Below, piece after piece: positions 41,503-49,982 of a DNA stretch of 50,896 nt. Numbering within the stretch: position 1 is the first letter of the stretch; each line of letters opens with the position of its first letter. The DNA lies in contig JAEZTA010000142.1 in the NCBI GenBank assembly GCA_023443765.1, forward strand, positions 1-50,896. Direction: 5' to 3'. The stretch comes from Bacteroidota bacterium (lineage in GTDB: Bacteria; Bacteroidota; Bacteroidia; Bacteroidales; Rikenellaceae). Position numbers and translations under genes: made by a program. The notes beneath the pieces are model-generated. The model did no database searches, was not told where the DNA came from, and saw only the letters and a list, made by a program, of their open reading frames with translations.

Positions 41503-42297
41503 TCAGGATTTGGTCTGTTTGGAAAGGTTGATCAGGGAGTCGATCTTCTCCTTGAGTTCCAGCACCTCGTCCTTGAGGTCGCCCTTAACGGCGAAAGGCA
41601 CGCGGAACGAAAGGTAGTCGCCCAGGCCCTTGTTCATCCGCTCGATGGGCGTCACGCAGTAGATCGACATGAAGTAGAAGAGCATCAGCACGATGGCGAT
41701 CATCACCACCAGCGAGATCAGCACGGGCGTCACGGCCCGGTAGGCGTTCTTCTTCATCTGCTCGGCACGCGGAACCAGCGAACTCTGCGTCGAGGTCATA
41801 TAACTCTTGATAGCCGCGGTGAGGCGGCCGTAGATCGCTTCGTATTCGTCGTTGTACCACTTGCCGCCCACCGAATCGACGCGCACCGTCTTGTGAGTCA
41901 GCGAATCGGGCCGTCCGGAAGCCCCGAAGGCGAGGAAGTTATCCGTCAAAAGGCGCAGTTCCGTCGTGGCAAAAGCCAGCGAATCGAGGAACGATTTTTC
42001 GAGCGCTTCGCTCTGGGCCACGAGCAGCGCGTTTTCGAGCCGCTCCAGGCTGGTGCGGCAAAGGCTGTCGCACGACCTGTCGCCGAAAACCGAAAGGTGG
42101 ATGAGCGCGACATTCTGCTCATGTGCGGCATCGAGCATCTCCTTGGCCAGTTCGATATTCCGTTTGTTGGCCTTGAGAATTTCACCCGTATCGCGGCTCA
42201 GGTGGCTCAGTTCGAGGAACGAGACCATGCCCGAAAAAAACAGCAGGCAGACGATGCTCAGAAATCCGACCGTCACCCGTTTACGCAAACCCGTCAT
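41503..42297 (-). CDS. Membrane protein with sensor-like architecture, no output domain
   Basis: A 264-residue protein with a membrane helix at 9-28, a helical extracytoplasmic region of about 160 residues (30-185), a second helix at about 190-215 and a cytoplasmic HAMP-like segment (PIERMNKGLGDYLSFRVPF and a Glu/Lys helix). This is the layout of four-helix-bundle MCP or histidine-kinase sensors, but the protein stops after the HAMP-like part with no kinase, methyl-accepting or cyclase domain. It is the first gene of an operon with trkH, 7 bp away. It may signal by pairing with another protein or act on TrkH; this is inference. Confidence 0.75.
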   Translation of the reverse strand: MTGLRKRVTVGFLSIVCLLFFSGMVSFLELSHLSRDTGEILKANKRNIELAKEMLDAAHEQNVALIHLSVFGDRSCDSLCRTSLERLENALLVAQSEALEKSFLDSLAFATTELRLLTDNFLAFGASGRPDSLTHKTVRVDSVGGKWYNDEYEAIYGRLTAAIKSYMTSTQSSLVPRAEQMKKNAYRAVTPVLISLVVMIAIVLMLFYFMSIYCVTPIERMNKGLGDYLSFRVPFAVKGDLKDEVLELKEKIDSLINLSKQTKS

Positions 42298-42320
42298 AGC
42301 GTTTTAAATTTCTTTATCTG

Positions 42321-42352
42321 CAAAGATAGTGAAAGCCGGGTACAGCGCCAAA
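42321..42352 (-). promoter_or_regulatory. Full Bacteroidota promoter of the sensor-trkH-SPOR operon
   Basis: TTTG (42352-42349) and TATCTTTG (42328-42321) on the minus strand are separated by 20 bp: a perfect match to both boxes and spacing. It is 23 bp before the start codon. Confidence 0.85.
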
Positions 42353-42417
42353 TTTATTTGGGCTATGTCGGGGCGCATCCTATCCAAACTGAACTTCTTT
42401 TCGGTAAATATAATGAA

Positions 42418-43716
42418 TTAATCCAGAATTTCGCCCAACAAATCGTGGGATTCATCCATCGCGCCGAGTTTCACGCGGCAGATGGCGTTGACTTTCGACC
42501 GGTCGTAGGGGACCTTCACCCGGCGGTAACTGCCCGTAAAACCGAACATCATCCCGTCGCGGCGCGTACTTTCGAAGAGCACCGTATCTTCCGTACCCGC
42601 GGCCCGGGCGCAGAATTCGCCGTGCAGCCGGTCGCAAAGCGCTTCCAGTTCGGCGACGCGCTGCGTAGCCACCGACGACTGCACCTTGCCGGGCAGGTCG
42701 ACAGCCGGGGTTCCGGGACGCTCCGAGAAGGGGAAAATATGCAGGAATGCGGGTTCGAGCCCCGCCAGGAAGTCATATGTATTCCGGAAATCCTCCTCCG
42801 TCTCGCCCGGGAAACCGACGATCACGTCGATACCTATAAAGGCATCGGGCATCAGCCGCCTCACGGCCGCAATCCGTTCGGCGAAACGGGCCGTGGTGTA
42901 GCGGCGGCGCATCAGCCCGAGAATCCGGTCCGAACCGCTCTGGAGCGGAATGTGGAAGTGATGCTGGAATTTAGGCGATGTGGCGCAAAACGCGATGATT
43001 TCATCGGTCAGCAGGTTCGGCTCGATCGACGAAATGCGGTAGCGTTCAATCCCTTCCACCTCGTTGAGCGCCCGCAGCAGGTCGATGAATTTTTCGCCCG
43101 TCGTGCGACCGAAATCCCCCGTGTTGATACCCGTGATGACGATCTCCTTCTGCCCCTCGGCAGCGATCTGCTGCGCCTCGGCCACAAGGTCGGCAATAGG
43201 CAGGTTGCGGCTGCCTCCGCGGGCGTAGTGGATCGTGCAGTACGAGCAGCAGTAGTCGCACCCGTCCTGCACCTTGAGGAAGGCGCGCGTACGGTCGCCG
43301 CTCGAAAAGGCCGCGAAGAACGAAGTAAGCGAATCGGTGTCGCAGCTGTACACCTGCGCACAGCCTTTGCCGGACAGTTCAACCACCCGTTTAAATAATT
43401 CTCCTTTATCGTTGTTGCCCAGAACAATATCTACACCTTCGATCCCGGCTATTTCCTGCGGTTTGAGCTGGGCGTAACACCCCGTCACGGCGATGATCGC
43501 CCCGGGATTCCGGCGATGGAGTTTGCGGATCAGGTTACGGCATTTTTTATCGGCGTGCTCCGTGACGGAACAACTGTTGATGACGCAAATATCGGCTTCG
43601 GCCGTGGGGGCCACGCGCACGAAACCGCCGCGCTCGAACTCGCGGGCGAGGGTCGACGACTCCGAAAAATTGAGCTTGCAGCCCAAGGTATGAAAATTGA
43701 CTCTGCGAGGTTGCAT
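42418..43716 (-). CDS. mtaB: tRNA t6A37 methylthiotransferase MtaB
   Basis: Radical-SAM enzyme that adds a methylthio group to N6-threonylcarbamoyladenosine at tRNA position 37 (ms2t6A). The 432-residue protein begins MQPRRVNFHTLGCKLNFSES, the MTTase N-terminal domain, with cluster cysteines in LGCKLN, INSCSVT and VTGCYAQ. The radical-SAM cluster motif C-x3-C-x2-C is GCDYCCSYCTIHYARG. A C-terminal TRAM-like region follows. I chose ATG 43716 because the frame upstream runs 81 codons into the divergent gene's region. The HTLGCKLN motif separates MtaB from MiaB. Confidence 0.93.
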   Translation of the reverse strand: MQPRRVNFHTLGCKLNFSESSTLAREFERGGFVRVAPTAEADICVINSCSVTEHADKKCRNLIRKLHRRNPGAIIAVTGCYAQLKPQEIAGIEGVDIVLGNNDKGELFKRVVELSGKGCAQVYSCDTDSLTSFFAAFSSGDRTRAFLKVQDGCDYCCSYCTIHYARGGSRNLPIADLVAEAQQIAAEGQKEIVITGINTGDFGRTTGEKFIDLLRALNEVEGIERYRISSIEPNLLTDEIIAFCATSPKFQHHFHIPLQSGSDRILGLMRRRYTTARFAERIAAVRRLMPDAFIGIDVIVGFPGETEEDFRNTYDFLAGLEPAFLHIFPFSERPGTPAVDLPGKVQSSVATQRVAELEALCDRLHGEFCARAAGTEDTVLFESTRRDGMMFGFTGSYRRVKVPYDRSKVNAICRVKLGAMDESHDLLGEILD

Positions 43717-43787
43717 AGATTCGTTGTTTTCCGGCACGAAATTACGAAAACTGTGCGAAAGGAGGAGGCTTTTCCGATAAAAAAGCG

Positions 43788-43795
43788 TAAATTTG
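43788..43795 (+). promoter_or_regulatory. -7-like element before the metal permease
   Basis: TAAATTTG matches TAnnTTTG; it is 20 bp before the ATG. No clear -33 box. Confidence 0.55.
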
Positions 43796-43815
43796 CGCGC
43801 AATTATAAGGAAGAC

Positions 43816-44649
43816 ATGGGATTTTTCAGCGACCTGATTCAATACGGCTACCTGGCCAATGCGCTCACGGCGTGCGTCCTCTCGGGCATAACGTGCGGAG
43901 TGATAGGCACCTATGTCGTCTGCCGCCGCATGGTATTTCTCGCAGGCGGAATCACGCACGCCTCGTTCGGCGGATTGGGCATCGCCTTCTACCTGGGAAT
44001 CAACCCGATCGCCGGGGCAATGCTTTTCGCCGTGATGTCGGCGCTGGGCATCGAATGGGCAGGCAGCCGGGGGCGTATCCGCGAGGATTCGGCCATCGGC
44101 ATCATCTGGTCGGTGGGCATGGCCGTCGGCGCGCTTTTCATGAGCCTGCGCCCGGGCTACACCTCAGGCGATCTGTCGGCCTACCTCTTCGGCAGCATCA
44201 TAACGGTCACCGACAGCGATGTCACGGCGCTCTCCATATTGACACTGCTGATCATCGCAGGTGCGCTGCTGTGGCTGCGCCCGGTGATGTACGTGGCCTT
44301 CGACCGCGATTTCGCCCGCAGCCGGGGCATCCCGACGCGCGTGATCTCCTACCTGATGGCCGCACTCGTGGCTGTAACGATCGTACTTTCGATCCGCATC
44401 ATGGGCATCGTGCTGCTGATCTCGCTCGTGACGATGCCCGTGGTGATCGTCAACACGCTTTCGCGTTCGTACCGCACTATCGCCTTTACCGCGCCGCTGG
44501 TCGCCGTCGCCGCCAACGTCGCAGGACTGGTCGCCAGCTACAATTTCGAAGTTCCGCCCGGCGCTGCCATAATATTTACGCTCACTCTTACGCTTATAAT
44601 AGTAAAACTGTTATCTTTGCGTAGCAAAAAATTGCGATCCGCCGCATGA
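43816..44649 (+). CDS. ABC-3 family metal transporter permease (ZnuB/MntB type)
   Basis: A 277-residue inner-membrane permease with about 8 helices. Family signatures are GVIGTYVVCRRMVFLAGGITHASFGGLGIAFYLG near residue 30-60 and SIRIMGIVLLISLVTMPVV near 190-210. It would move Zn2+ or Mn2+/Fe2+ with an ATPase and a binding protein, neither of which is in this window. The frame extends upstream of ATG 43816 but that part has no helix or family match. The stop codon overlaps the next gene (ATGA). Confidence 0.9.
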   Translation: MGFFSDLIQYGYLANALTACVLSGITCGVIGTYVVCRRMVFLAGGITHASFGGLGIAFYLGINPIAGAMLFAVMSALGIEWAGSRGRIREDSAIGIIWSVGMAVGALFMSLRPGYTSGDLSAYLFGSIITVTDSDVTALSILTLLIIAGALLWLRPVMYVAFDRDFARSRGIPTRVISYLMAALVAVTIVLSIRIMGIVLLISLVTMPVVIVNTLSRSYRTIAFTAPLVAVAANVAGLVASYNFEVPPGAAIIFTLTLTLIIVKLLSLRSKKLRSAA

Positions 44650-46148
44650 AAACCATTCACAGACTCGTTCTGAAGTCCTATCTGGGGCCTATGATCCTCA
44701 CGTTCTTCATCGTCATGTTCGTGCTGATGATGAACATCGTATGGCGTTATATCGACGAGTTGGTGGGCAAGGGTCTGAGCGCAGGCATCATCATCGAGCT
44801 GATGACCTATTTCATGGCCAACATGATCCCGATGGGACTGCCGCTCTCGATGCTGTTGGCGGCGATCATGACCATGGGCAACCTGGGCGAGAATTACGAA
44901 CTGCTGGCCATGAAGTCGGCCGGCATGTCGCTGATCCAGATCACCAAGCCGCTGATCATTCTGGTGAGCCTCGTTTCGATCGGCAGTTTCTTCATCGGCA
45001 ACAACCTCGTCCCGAACGCCAACAAAAAGCTGTTCAGCACGCTCTACGATATCCGGCAACAGAAACAGGCCCTCGAATTCCAGGACGGACTGTTCTTCAA
45101 CGGCATCGACAACATGTCGATCCGCGTAAGCCACCAGGAGCCCGACACCCACCTGCTGCGCGACGTACTGATTTACGACAACCGCGCCTCGAACGGCAAC
45201 ATGAACACCATCGTGGCCGATTCGGGTTACATCCGCCTTTCGGACGACAAACGGTTCCTGCTGGTAACGCTCTTCCACGGCGAGACCTACGAACAGACGC
45301 GCAACAGCCAGTGGTTCACGAAAAGCGCCCTGCGCCACCACACGTTCGACCTCCAGAAGCAGGTGATCCCCATGTCGGGATTCGCCATGGGGCGCACCGA
45401 CGCCGACATGTTCTCCAGCAGCCAGACCAAGAACATCAGCGAGTTGCAGCACGACATCGACTCGCTCGAAATAAAGGTCAATGCCGCCACGACGAGTTCC
45501 TACGAACCGTTGCTGAAAGAGCAGATTTTCGTACGCGACAACTCCGTGCTGCCACTGCCCGACAGCCTGAAGGTGGACAAACGCCACTTCGGCAACCTGC
45601 TGGCGACCGATTCGGTCACCATGCTGCCGATACGCGACAAGGAACGGGTCTGGAACCAGGCCCGCACGCTGGCCAAGAACTCCCGCAACATGTTTGCATT
45701 CGACGAATCGACGGCCAAGGAGGCGCTCAACCAGTTATACCGCTCGAAGGTCGAGTGGCACAAAAAAATGTCGCTCCCGGTGTCGATCCTGATCTTCTTC
45801 CTGATCGGTGCGCCGCTGGGCGCCATCATCCGCAAGGGCGGCCTGGGCCTTCCGGTCGTGGTGTCGGTGATCTTCTTCGTGATCTACTACATGATCAGCC
45901 TCTCGGGCGAGAAACTGGCCAAGGAGGGCAACTGGGACGCCGTTTACGGCATGTGGCTGTCGACCTTCATCCTTACGCCGATAGCCATCTACCTCACCTA
46001 CAAGGCCACCAACGACTCGGCGCTGCTCGACACGGACTGGTATGCCGGGAAGCTCAAGGCGCTGCGGGATAAACTGGCCCCGAAATTCAAGAAACTGACG
46101 AAAGCAATAAAACTCAAACGAAATGGCAAAAGAGACAATACTCAATAG
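44646..46148 (+). CDS. LptF/LptG-family lipopolysaccharide export permease
   Basis: A 500-residue YjgP/YjgQ-type permease. N-terminal helices (about 12-35, 55-80, 95-120) carry GPMILTFFIVMFVLMMNIVWRYIDELVGKGL and LPLSMLLAAIMTMGNLGENYELLAMKSAGMS, the coupling-helix signature. A large extracytoplasmic beta-jellyroll insert (about 130-375) precedes three C-terminal helices starting LPVSILIFFLIGAPLGAIIRKGGLG. It should work with LptB and a second permease in LPS or lipid transport. Start overlaps the ABC-3 permease stop codon; its 3' end overlaps ribBA by 26 bases. The F/G assignment is not possible from this alone. Confidence 0.92.
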   Translation: MKTIHRLVLKSYLGPMILTFFIVMFVLMMNIVWRYIDELVGKGLSAGIIIELMTYFMANMIPMGLPLSMLLAAIMTMGNLGENYELLAMKSAGMSLIQITKPLIILVSLVSIGSFFIGNNLVPNANKKLFSTLYDIRQQKQALEFQDGLFFNGIDNMSIRVSHQEPDTHLLRDVLIYDNRASNGNMNTIVADSGYIRLSDDKRFLLVTLFHGETYEQTRNSQWFTKSALRHHTFDLQKQVIPMSGFAMGRTDADMFSSSQTKNISELQHDIDSLEIKVNAATTSSYEPLLKEQIFVRDNSVLPLPDSLKVDKRHFGNLLATDSVTMLPIRDKERVWNQARTLAKNSRNMFAFDESTAKEALNQLYRSKVEWHKKMSLPVSILIFFLIGAPLGAIIRKGGLGLPVVVSVIFFVIYYMISLSGEKLAKEGNWDAVYGMWLSTFILTPIAIYLTYKATNDSALLDTDWYAGKLKALRDKLAPKFKKLTKAIKLKRNGKRDNTQ

Positions 46149-47346
46149 CGTAGAAGAAGTCATCGAGGACTTCCGCATCGGCAAACCCGTTATCGTCGTC
46201 GACGACGAGGATCGCGAAAACGAGGGCGACTTCATCGTCGCGGCGGAGAAGATTACGCCCGAAATCGTAAACTTCATGCTCAAGGAGGGCCGCGGCGTAC
46301 TCTGCGCCCCGCTGTCTGAGAAGCGCTGCGCAGAGCTGGGACTCAACATGATGGAGGAAAACAACACCTCGCTGCTGGGAACCCCCTTCACCGTGACGGT
46401 CGACCTGCTGGGCAACGACTGCACCACGGGCGTTTCGATCCACGACCGTGCCGCCACCATCCGCGCGCTGGCCAATCCCGCGACGCTTCCTACCGACCTG
46501 GGCCGCCCGGGACATATCAACCCCCTGCGTGCCCGGGACAAAGGCGTGCTGCGCCGCCCGGGTCACACCGAGGCCGCTATCGACCTGGCCCGTCTTGCCG
46601 GATTGCAGCCCGCAGGCGCGCTGATCGAAATCATGAACGAAGACGGCACGATGGCCCGCCTGCCGCAACTGGTGGAGATCGCCAAAAAATTCGACCTGAA
46701 AATCATCTCGATCGCCTCGCTGATCGCTTACCGCCTCCAGCAGGAGTCGATCATCGAAAAGGGCGTAACGGTTCCCCTGCCGACGGAGTGGGGCGAATTC
46801 CGCATCACCCCGTTCCGGCAGAAGTCGAACGGCGTAGAGCACGTGGCGCTGACAAAAGGGGAGTGGAGCGAGGACGAGCCCGTACTGGTACGCGTGCACT
46901 CGTCGTGCGCCACAGGCGATATTTTCGGCTCGTACCGCTGCGACTGCGGCGAGCAGTTGCACAAGGCGATGGAGATGATCGACAAGCAGGGCAAGGGCGC
47001 CGTCGTCTACCTCAATCAGGAGGGACGCGGCATCGGTCTCTGCAACAAGATCCACGCCTATAAATTACAGGACGAGGGCCTCGACACGGTCGACGCCAAC
47101 CTCAAACTGGGCTTCAAGGCCGACGAACGCGATTACGGCGTGGGCGCCAGCATCATCCGCGAACTGGGCATCCGCCACATGCGTCTGATGACCAACAACC
47201 CGCTCAAACGGGCCGGACTGGAAGGTTACGGACTTTGCATCGACGAGATCGTGCCCATCGTGGTCGCCCCGAACCCGTTCAATGCGCATTACCTGGAGAC
47301 CAAGCAGGAGCGTATGCACCACACGCTGGGGCTGGAGAAAAAATAA
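46123..47346 (+). CDS. ribBA: Bifunctional 3,4-dihydroxy-2-butanone-4-phosphate synthase / GTP cyclohydrolase II
   Basis: Two early steps of riboflavin synthesis in one 407-residue protein. The N-terminal half (about 5-205) is RibB, with the active-site motif DDEDRENEGDF and, later, RPGHTEAAIDL. The C-terminal half (about 210-400) is RibA, with the zinc cysteines in VHSSCATGDIFGSYRCDCGEQL and the catalytic QEGRGIGL. Starting at the first methionine makes it overlap the LptF/G gene by 26 bases in another frame; the next methionine is far inside a conserved region, so the overlap seems real. Confidence 0.97.
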   Translation: MAKETILNSVEEVIEDFRIGKPVIVVDDEDRENEGDFIVAAEKITPEIVNFMLKEGRGVLCAPLSEKRCAELGLNMMEENNTSLLGTPFTVTVDLLGNDCTTGVSIHDRAATIRALANPATLPTDLGRPGHINPLRARDKGVLRRPGHTEAAIDLARLAGLQPAGALIEIMNEDGTMARLPQLVEIAKKFDLKIISIASLIAYRLQQESIIEKGVTVPLPTEWGEFRITPFRQKSNGVEHVALTKGEWSEDEPVLVRVHSSCATGDIFGSYRCDCGEQLHKAMEMIDKQGKGAVVYLNQEGRGIGLCNKIHAYKLQDEGLDTVDANLKLGFKADERDYGVGASIIRELGIRHMRLMTNNPLKRAGLEGYGLCIDEIVPIVVAPNPFNAHYLETKQERMHHTLGLEKK

Positions 47347-47388
47347 TCCTGGCAACGAGCATCATCTTCCGCCTTTGGCGGAAACAAG

Positions 47389-47410
47389 TCCCCTCTCCGG
47401 AGGGGATTTT
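47389..47410 (+). terminator. Intrinsic terminator after ribBA
   Basis: TCCCCTC (47389-47395) pairs with GAGGGGA (47400-47406), 4-nt loop, then T4. A second 7-bp hairpin TTCCGCC/GGCGGAA (47367-47383) lies just before it. Confidence 0.8.
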
Positions 47411-47494
47411 GGGTAAAGATCAGATTTGAATCCGCGGCCCCGGGCTGCGATTACAGCCGGCAGGATATAACGCCGGTCGATAAAACGGAAATTG

Positions 47495-48469
47495 ATGAAT
47501 AAAGCCAAAGACCTTCGTATCGTATTTATGGGCACGCCCGAGTTTGCCGTGCCGTCGTTGCGGGCGCTTGTCGCCGGCGGTTACAACGTCGTGGGCGTGG
47601 TCACGTCGCCCGATAAACCCGCCGGACGCGGACAGAAACTCCACCAGAGCGAAGTTAAAATCGCCGCGCTGGAACTGGGACTCCCCGTGTTGCAGCCCGA
47701 AAAGCTGAAAGCCCCGGAGTTTGTCGAGGCCATGCAGGCGCTGCAACCCGACCTGGGCATCGTGATCGCATTCCGCATGCTGCCTGAGGTGATCTGGAAC
47801 ATGCCGCGGCTGGGAACCTTCAACCTCCACGCCTCGCTGCTGCCCCAATACCGCGGGGCCGCGCCGATCAACTGGGCGATCATCAATGGTGAGACCGAAA
47901 CGGGCGTCACGACGTTCCTGCTGAACCACGAAATCGACAAAGGCGGCATCATCGGGCAAATCCGGGTGCCGATCCTTCCCGAAGACAACATCGGCACGCT
48001 CTACGACAAGCTGATGACGACGGGAACATCGCTGGTGACCGAGACCGTCGACCGCATCGCAGCGGGGGACATCCGGCCCATCGAACAACAGTACGTCGAC
48101 GAGGCGACGCTGCGCCCGGCTCCGAAGATTTTCAAGGAGGATTGCCAGATCGACTGGGCCAAACCGGGCCGCGGGATCGTGAATTTCGTTCGCGGACTGT
48201 CGCCCTATCCGGCAGCATGGACCGAGATGTACCGGGAGGGGAGCGACGAGGCGTCGAGCGCCAAAATCTTCGCGGCGACGTTCGAAGCCGCAGCCCACAG
48301 TGAAGCGTGCGGCGCGGTCCAGAGCGACGGGAGAACTTTCATCCGTGTGGCATGCGCCGACGGATGGATCGCCCTGGGTGAATTGCAGATAGCGGGCAAA
48401 AAACGGCTCGCAGTACGCGAATTGCTCCTGGGATGGCGCGACGTTCACCAGTACCGCTTCCGGAAATAG
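47495..48469 (+). CDS. fmt: Methionyl-tRNA formyltransferase
   Basis: Formylates initiator Met-tRNA with 10-formyl-tetrahydrofolate. The 324-residue protein has the Rossmann start RIVFMGTPEFAVPSLRAL, the catalytic region FNLHASLLPQYRGAAPINWAIINGETETG (Asn/His) and LLNHEIDKGGII. The C-terminal domain has RPAPKIFKEDCQIDWAKPG and the OB-fold end. I chose ATG 47495 (MNKAKD) although a TTG lies one codon upstream. The GNAT gene starts 1 bp after the stop codon. Confidence 0.96.
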   Translation: MNKAKDLRIVFMGTPEFAVPSLRALVAGGYNVVGVVTSPDKPAGRGQKLHQSEVKIAALELGLPVLQPEKLKAPEFVEAMQALQPDLGIVIAFRMLPEVIWNMPRLGTFNLHASLLPQYRGAAPINWAIINGETETGVTTFLLNHEIDKGGIIGQIRVPILPEDNIGTLYDKLMTTGTSLVTETVDRIAAGDIRPIEQQYVDEATLRPAPKIFKEDCQIDWAKPGRGIVNFVRGLSPYPAAWTEMYREGSDEASSAKIFAATFEAAAHSEACGAVQSDGRTFIRVACADGWIALGELQIAGKKRLAVRELLLGWRDVHQYRFRK

Positions 48470-48470
48470 T

Positions 48471-48923
48471 ATGAACTGCGCGTTGAAACCGCTGCGGGAG
48501 CATCCCGAATTACAGGAAGAAGCATCCCGGTGGTTCAGCGCCAGATGGGATATTCCTGTCGAAGCCTATCGCGAAAGCATCGGGGAGTGCGTCGCCCGGA
48601 AAACCGGGATTCCACAATGGTATGTGATGCTGAACGAACGGCAGGAGATCGTCGCCGGAGCCGGAGTTATCGAAAACGACTTTCACGACCGGAAAGACCT
48701 GAAGCCCAATCTATGCGCACTCTTTGTCGAAGAGGCATACCGGGGCAGGGGAGTTGCCCGGGAACTGCTGGATTCGATCCAAAAGGAGATGCGGGAGTTG
48801 GGATTTCCGACGCTTTACCTGGTAACGGACCTCACCGGATTTTACGAAAAATGCGGATGGCAATTCCTGACGACCGCATCCGGAGATGACGGCAATCCGA
48901 TACGGGTATACATCGCGCAATAA
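48471..48923 (+). CDS. GNAT-family N-acetyltransferase
   Basis: A 150-residue acetyl-CoA-dependent acetyltransferase. The acetyl-CoA loop is EAYRGRGVARELLDSIQKEM (motif A, R/Q-x-x-G-x-G/A) near residues 88-107, followed by the strand LYLVTDLTGFYEKCGWQF (motif B). Substrate unknown. It begins 1 bp after fmt and may be co-transcribed. There is no clear link to fmt's chemistry. Confidence 0.9.
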   Translation: MNCALKPLREHPELQEEASRWFSARWDIPVEAYRESIGECVARKTGIPQWYVMLNERQEIVAGAGVIENDFHDRKDLKPNLCALFVEEAYRGRGVARELLDSIQKEMRELGFPTLYLVTDLTGFYEKCGWQFLTTASGDDGNPIRVYIAQ

Positions 48924-48955
48924 AAACAGAGGCTTCCCAAAAAGGAAGCCTCTGT
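48921..48955. terminator. Terminator between GNAT and peroxiredoxin genes
   Basis: 12-bp stem ACAGAGGCTTCC / GGAAGCCTCTGT (48926-48937 with 48944-48955), 6-nt loop. T5 on the minus strand; weaker T-run on the plus strand. Confidence 0.85.
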
Positions 48956-48974
48956 TGCATTAAAATCGAAGGCG

Positions 48975-49667
48975 CTATACCTTCTCACCGAGTTTTTGCT
49001 CGATCGTCTCCTTCGGCAGCGGTTTGGTGCAGAAGAACCAGTCGTAGCATTTGGCCCCTGCGGGAACCTGCTCCTCGTCGTCGCCCTTCATCGGCACGAT
49101 CACCTCGTCGCCCGGATGCCAGTCGGCGGGGAGTGCGATGCCGAAGGCGTCGATGGTCTGCAGACCGACCAGTACGCGCTTGATCTCGTCGAAATTGCGG
49201 CCCAGCGCCAGCGGATAGTAGATCATCGCACGCAGGGTCCCCTTCGGGTCGACGAAGAAGACGGCGCGCACGGCAGCGGTCTGGCTCTCGCCCGGCTGGA
49301 TCATGCCGTAGAGCGTCGCAACCTTCATCGAAACGTCGTCGATGATCGGGAAAGCGACCTTTATGTCTTTCATGCCTTTGTATTCGATCTTTTCGCGGAT
49401 GGTCTTCAACCACGCAATATGGCTGTTACGGCTGTCTACCGAAAGGCCGACCAACTCGCAGTTCAAGGCCCGGAATTCTTCGGTGCGGGCTCCGAACGTA
49501 AGTATTTCGGTCGTACAGATCGGCGTAAAATCGGCAGGGTGGCTGAAAAGAATCACCCATTTGCCTTTGTAATCGGCCGGGAAGCTGATCTTCCCCCGTG
49601 TCGTCATCGCTTCGAATGCCGGAACCGGCTCGCCCAGCCGCGGCATCTGCTGTTCGTTCTTTTCCAT
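48975..49667 (-). CDS. Peroxiredoxin, archaeal/Prx6-like
   Basis: A 230-residue thiol peroxidase. The peroxidatic cysteine is C51 in HPADFTPICTTE. C207 and C213 in the C-terminal segment match the Cys50/Cys207/Cys213 pattern of the archaeal Aeropyrum-type thioredoxin peroxidase, rather than simple 1-Cys Prx6. The rest, including GLSVDSRNSHIAW and the dimer segment FDEIKRVLVGLQTIDAFGIALPADW, also fits this group. Protects against hydrogen peroxide; its reductant is not in the window. Confidence 0.94.
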   Translation of the reverse strand: MEKNEQQMPRLGEPVPAFEAMTTRGKISFPADYKGKWVILFSHPADFTPICTTEILTFGARTEEFRALNCELVGLSVDSRNSHIAWLKTIREKIEYKGMKDIKVAFPIIDDVSMKVATLYGMIQPGESQTAAVRAVFFVDPKGTLRAMIYYPLALGRNFDEIKRVLVGLQTIDAFGIALPADWHPGDEVIVPMKGDDEEQVPAGAKCYDWFFCTKPLPKETIEQKLGEKV

Positions 49668-49884
49668 AAATCAGAGTTTTAAAAGTTTAATACCCGGACA
49701 CGCAAAGTTGATGCCCCGAATATTCCATTTTCCAAGATACGAAATTTGTCGGCTCGTTGTCCACCGTTTTTCCACCCCACACGGAAGCGTATACACAAAC
49801 GACGGTTTCGGATAGGCGGGCAGCATTTCCGGACTTCCGAATAAAATAAAAAGACATCCGATTTCATTCCTCCGGAAAGATTTG
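49668..49884. other. Upstream region of the peroxiredoxin gene
   Basis: No gene seen. The minus strand carries CAACTTTG (49710-49703), a weak match to the -7 element, with TTG 22 bp upstream (49735-49733). No operator-like repeat was recognised. Confidence 0.35.
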
Positions 49885-49892
49885 TATATTTG
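49885..49892 (+). promoter_or_regulatory. -7-like promoter element before the hairpin region
   Basis: TATATTTG matches TAnnTTTG. A transcript would begin near 49899 and pass through the structured region 49911-50153. No TTG box at the usual spacing. Confidence 0.5.
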
Positions 49893-49982
49893 TAAAAGAA
49901 ACCCCTAAACCTGGTGCCTATGATCAGATAACCAGCCGAATTCAACCCGATCGAACTGCGCCGCGGCATTCCCGGCGCATAC

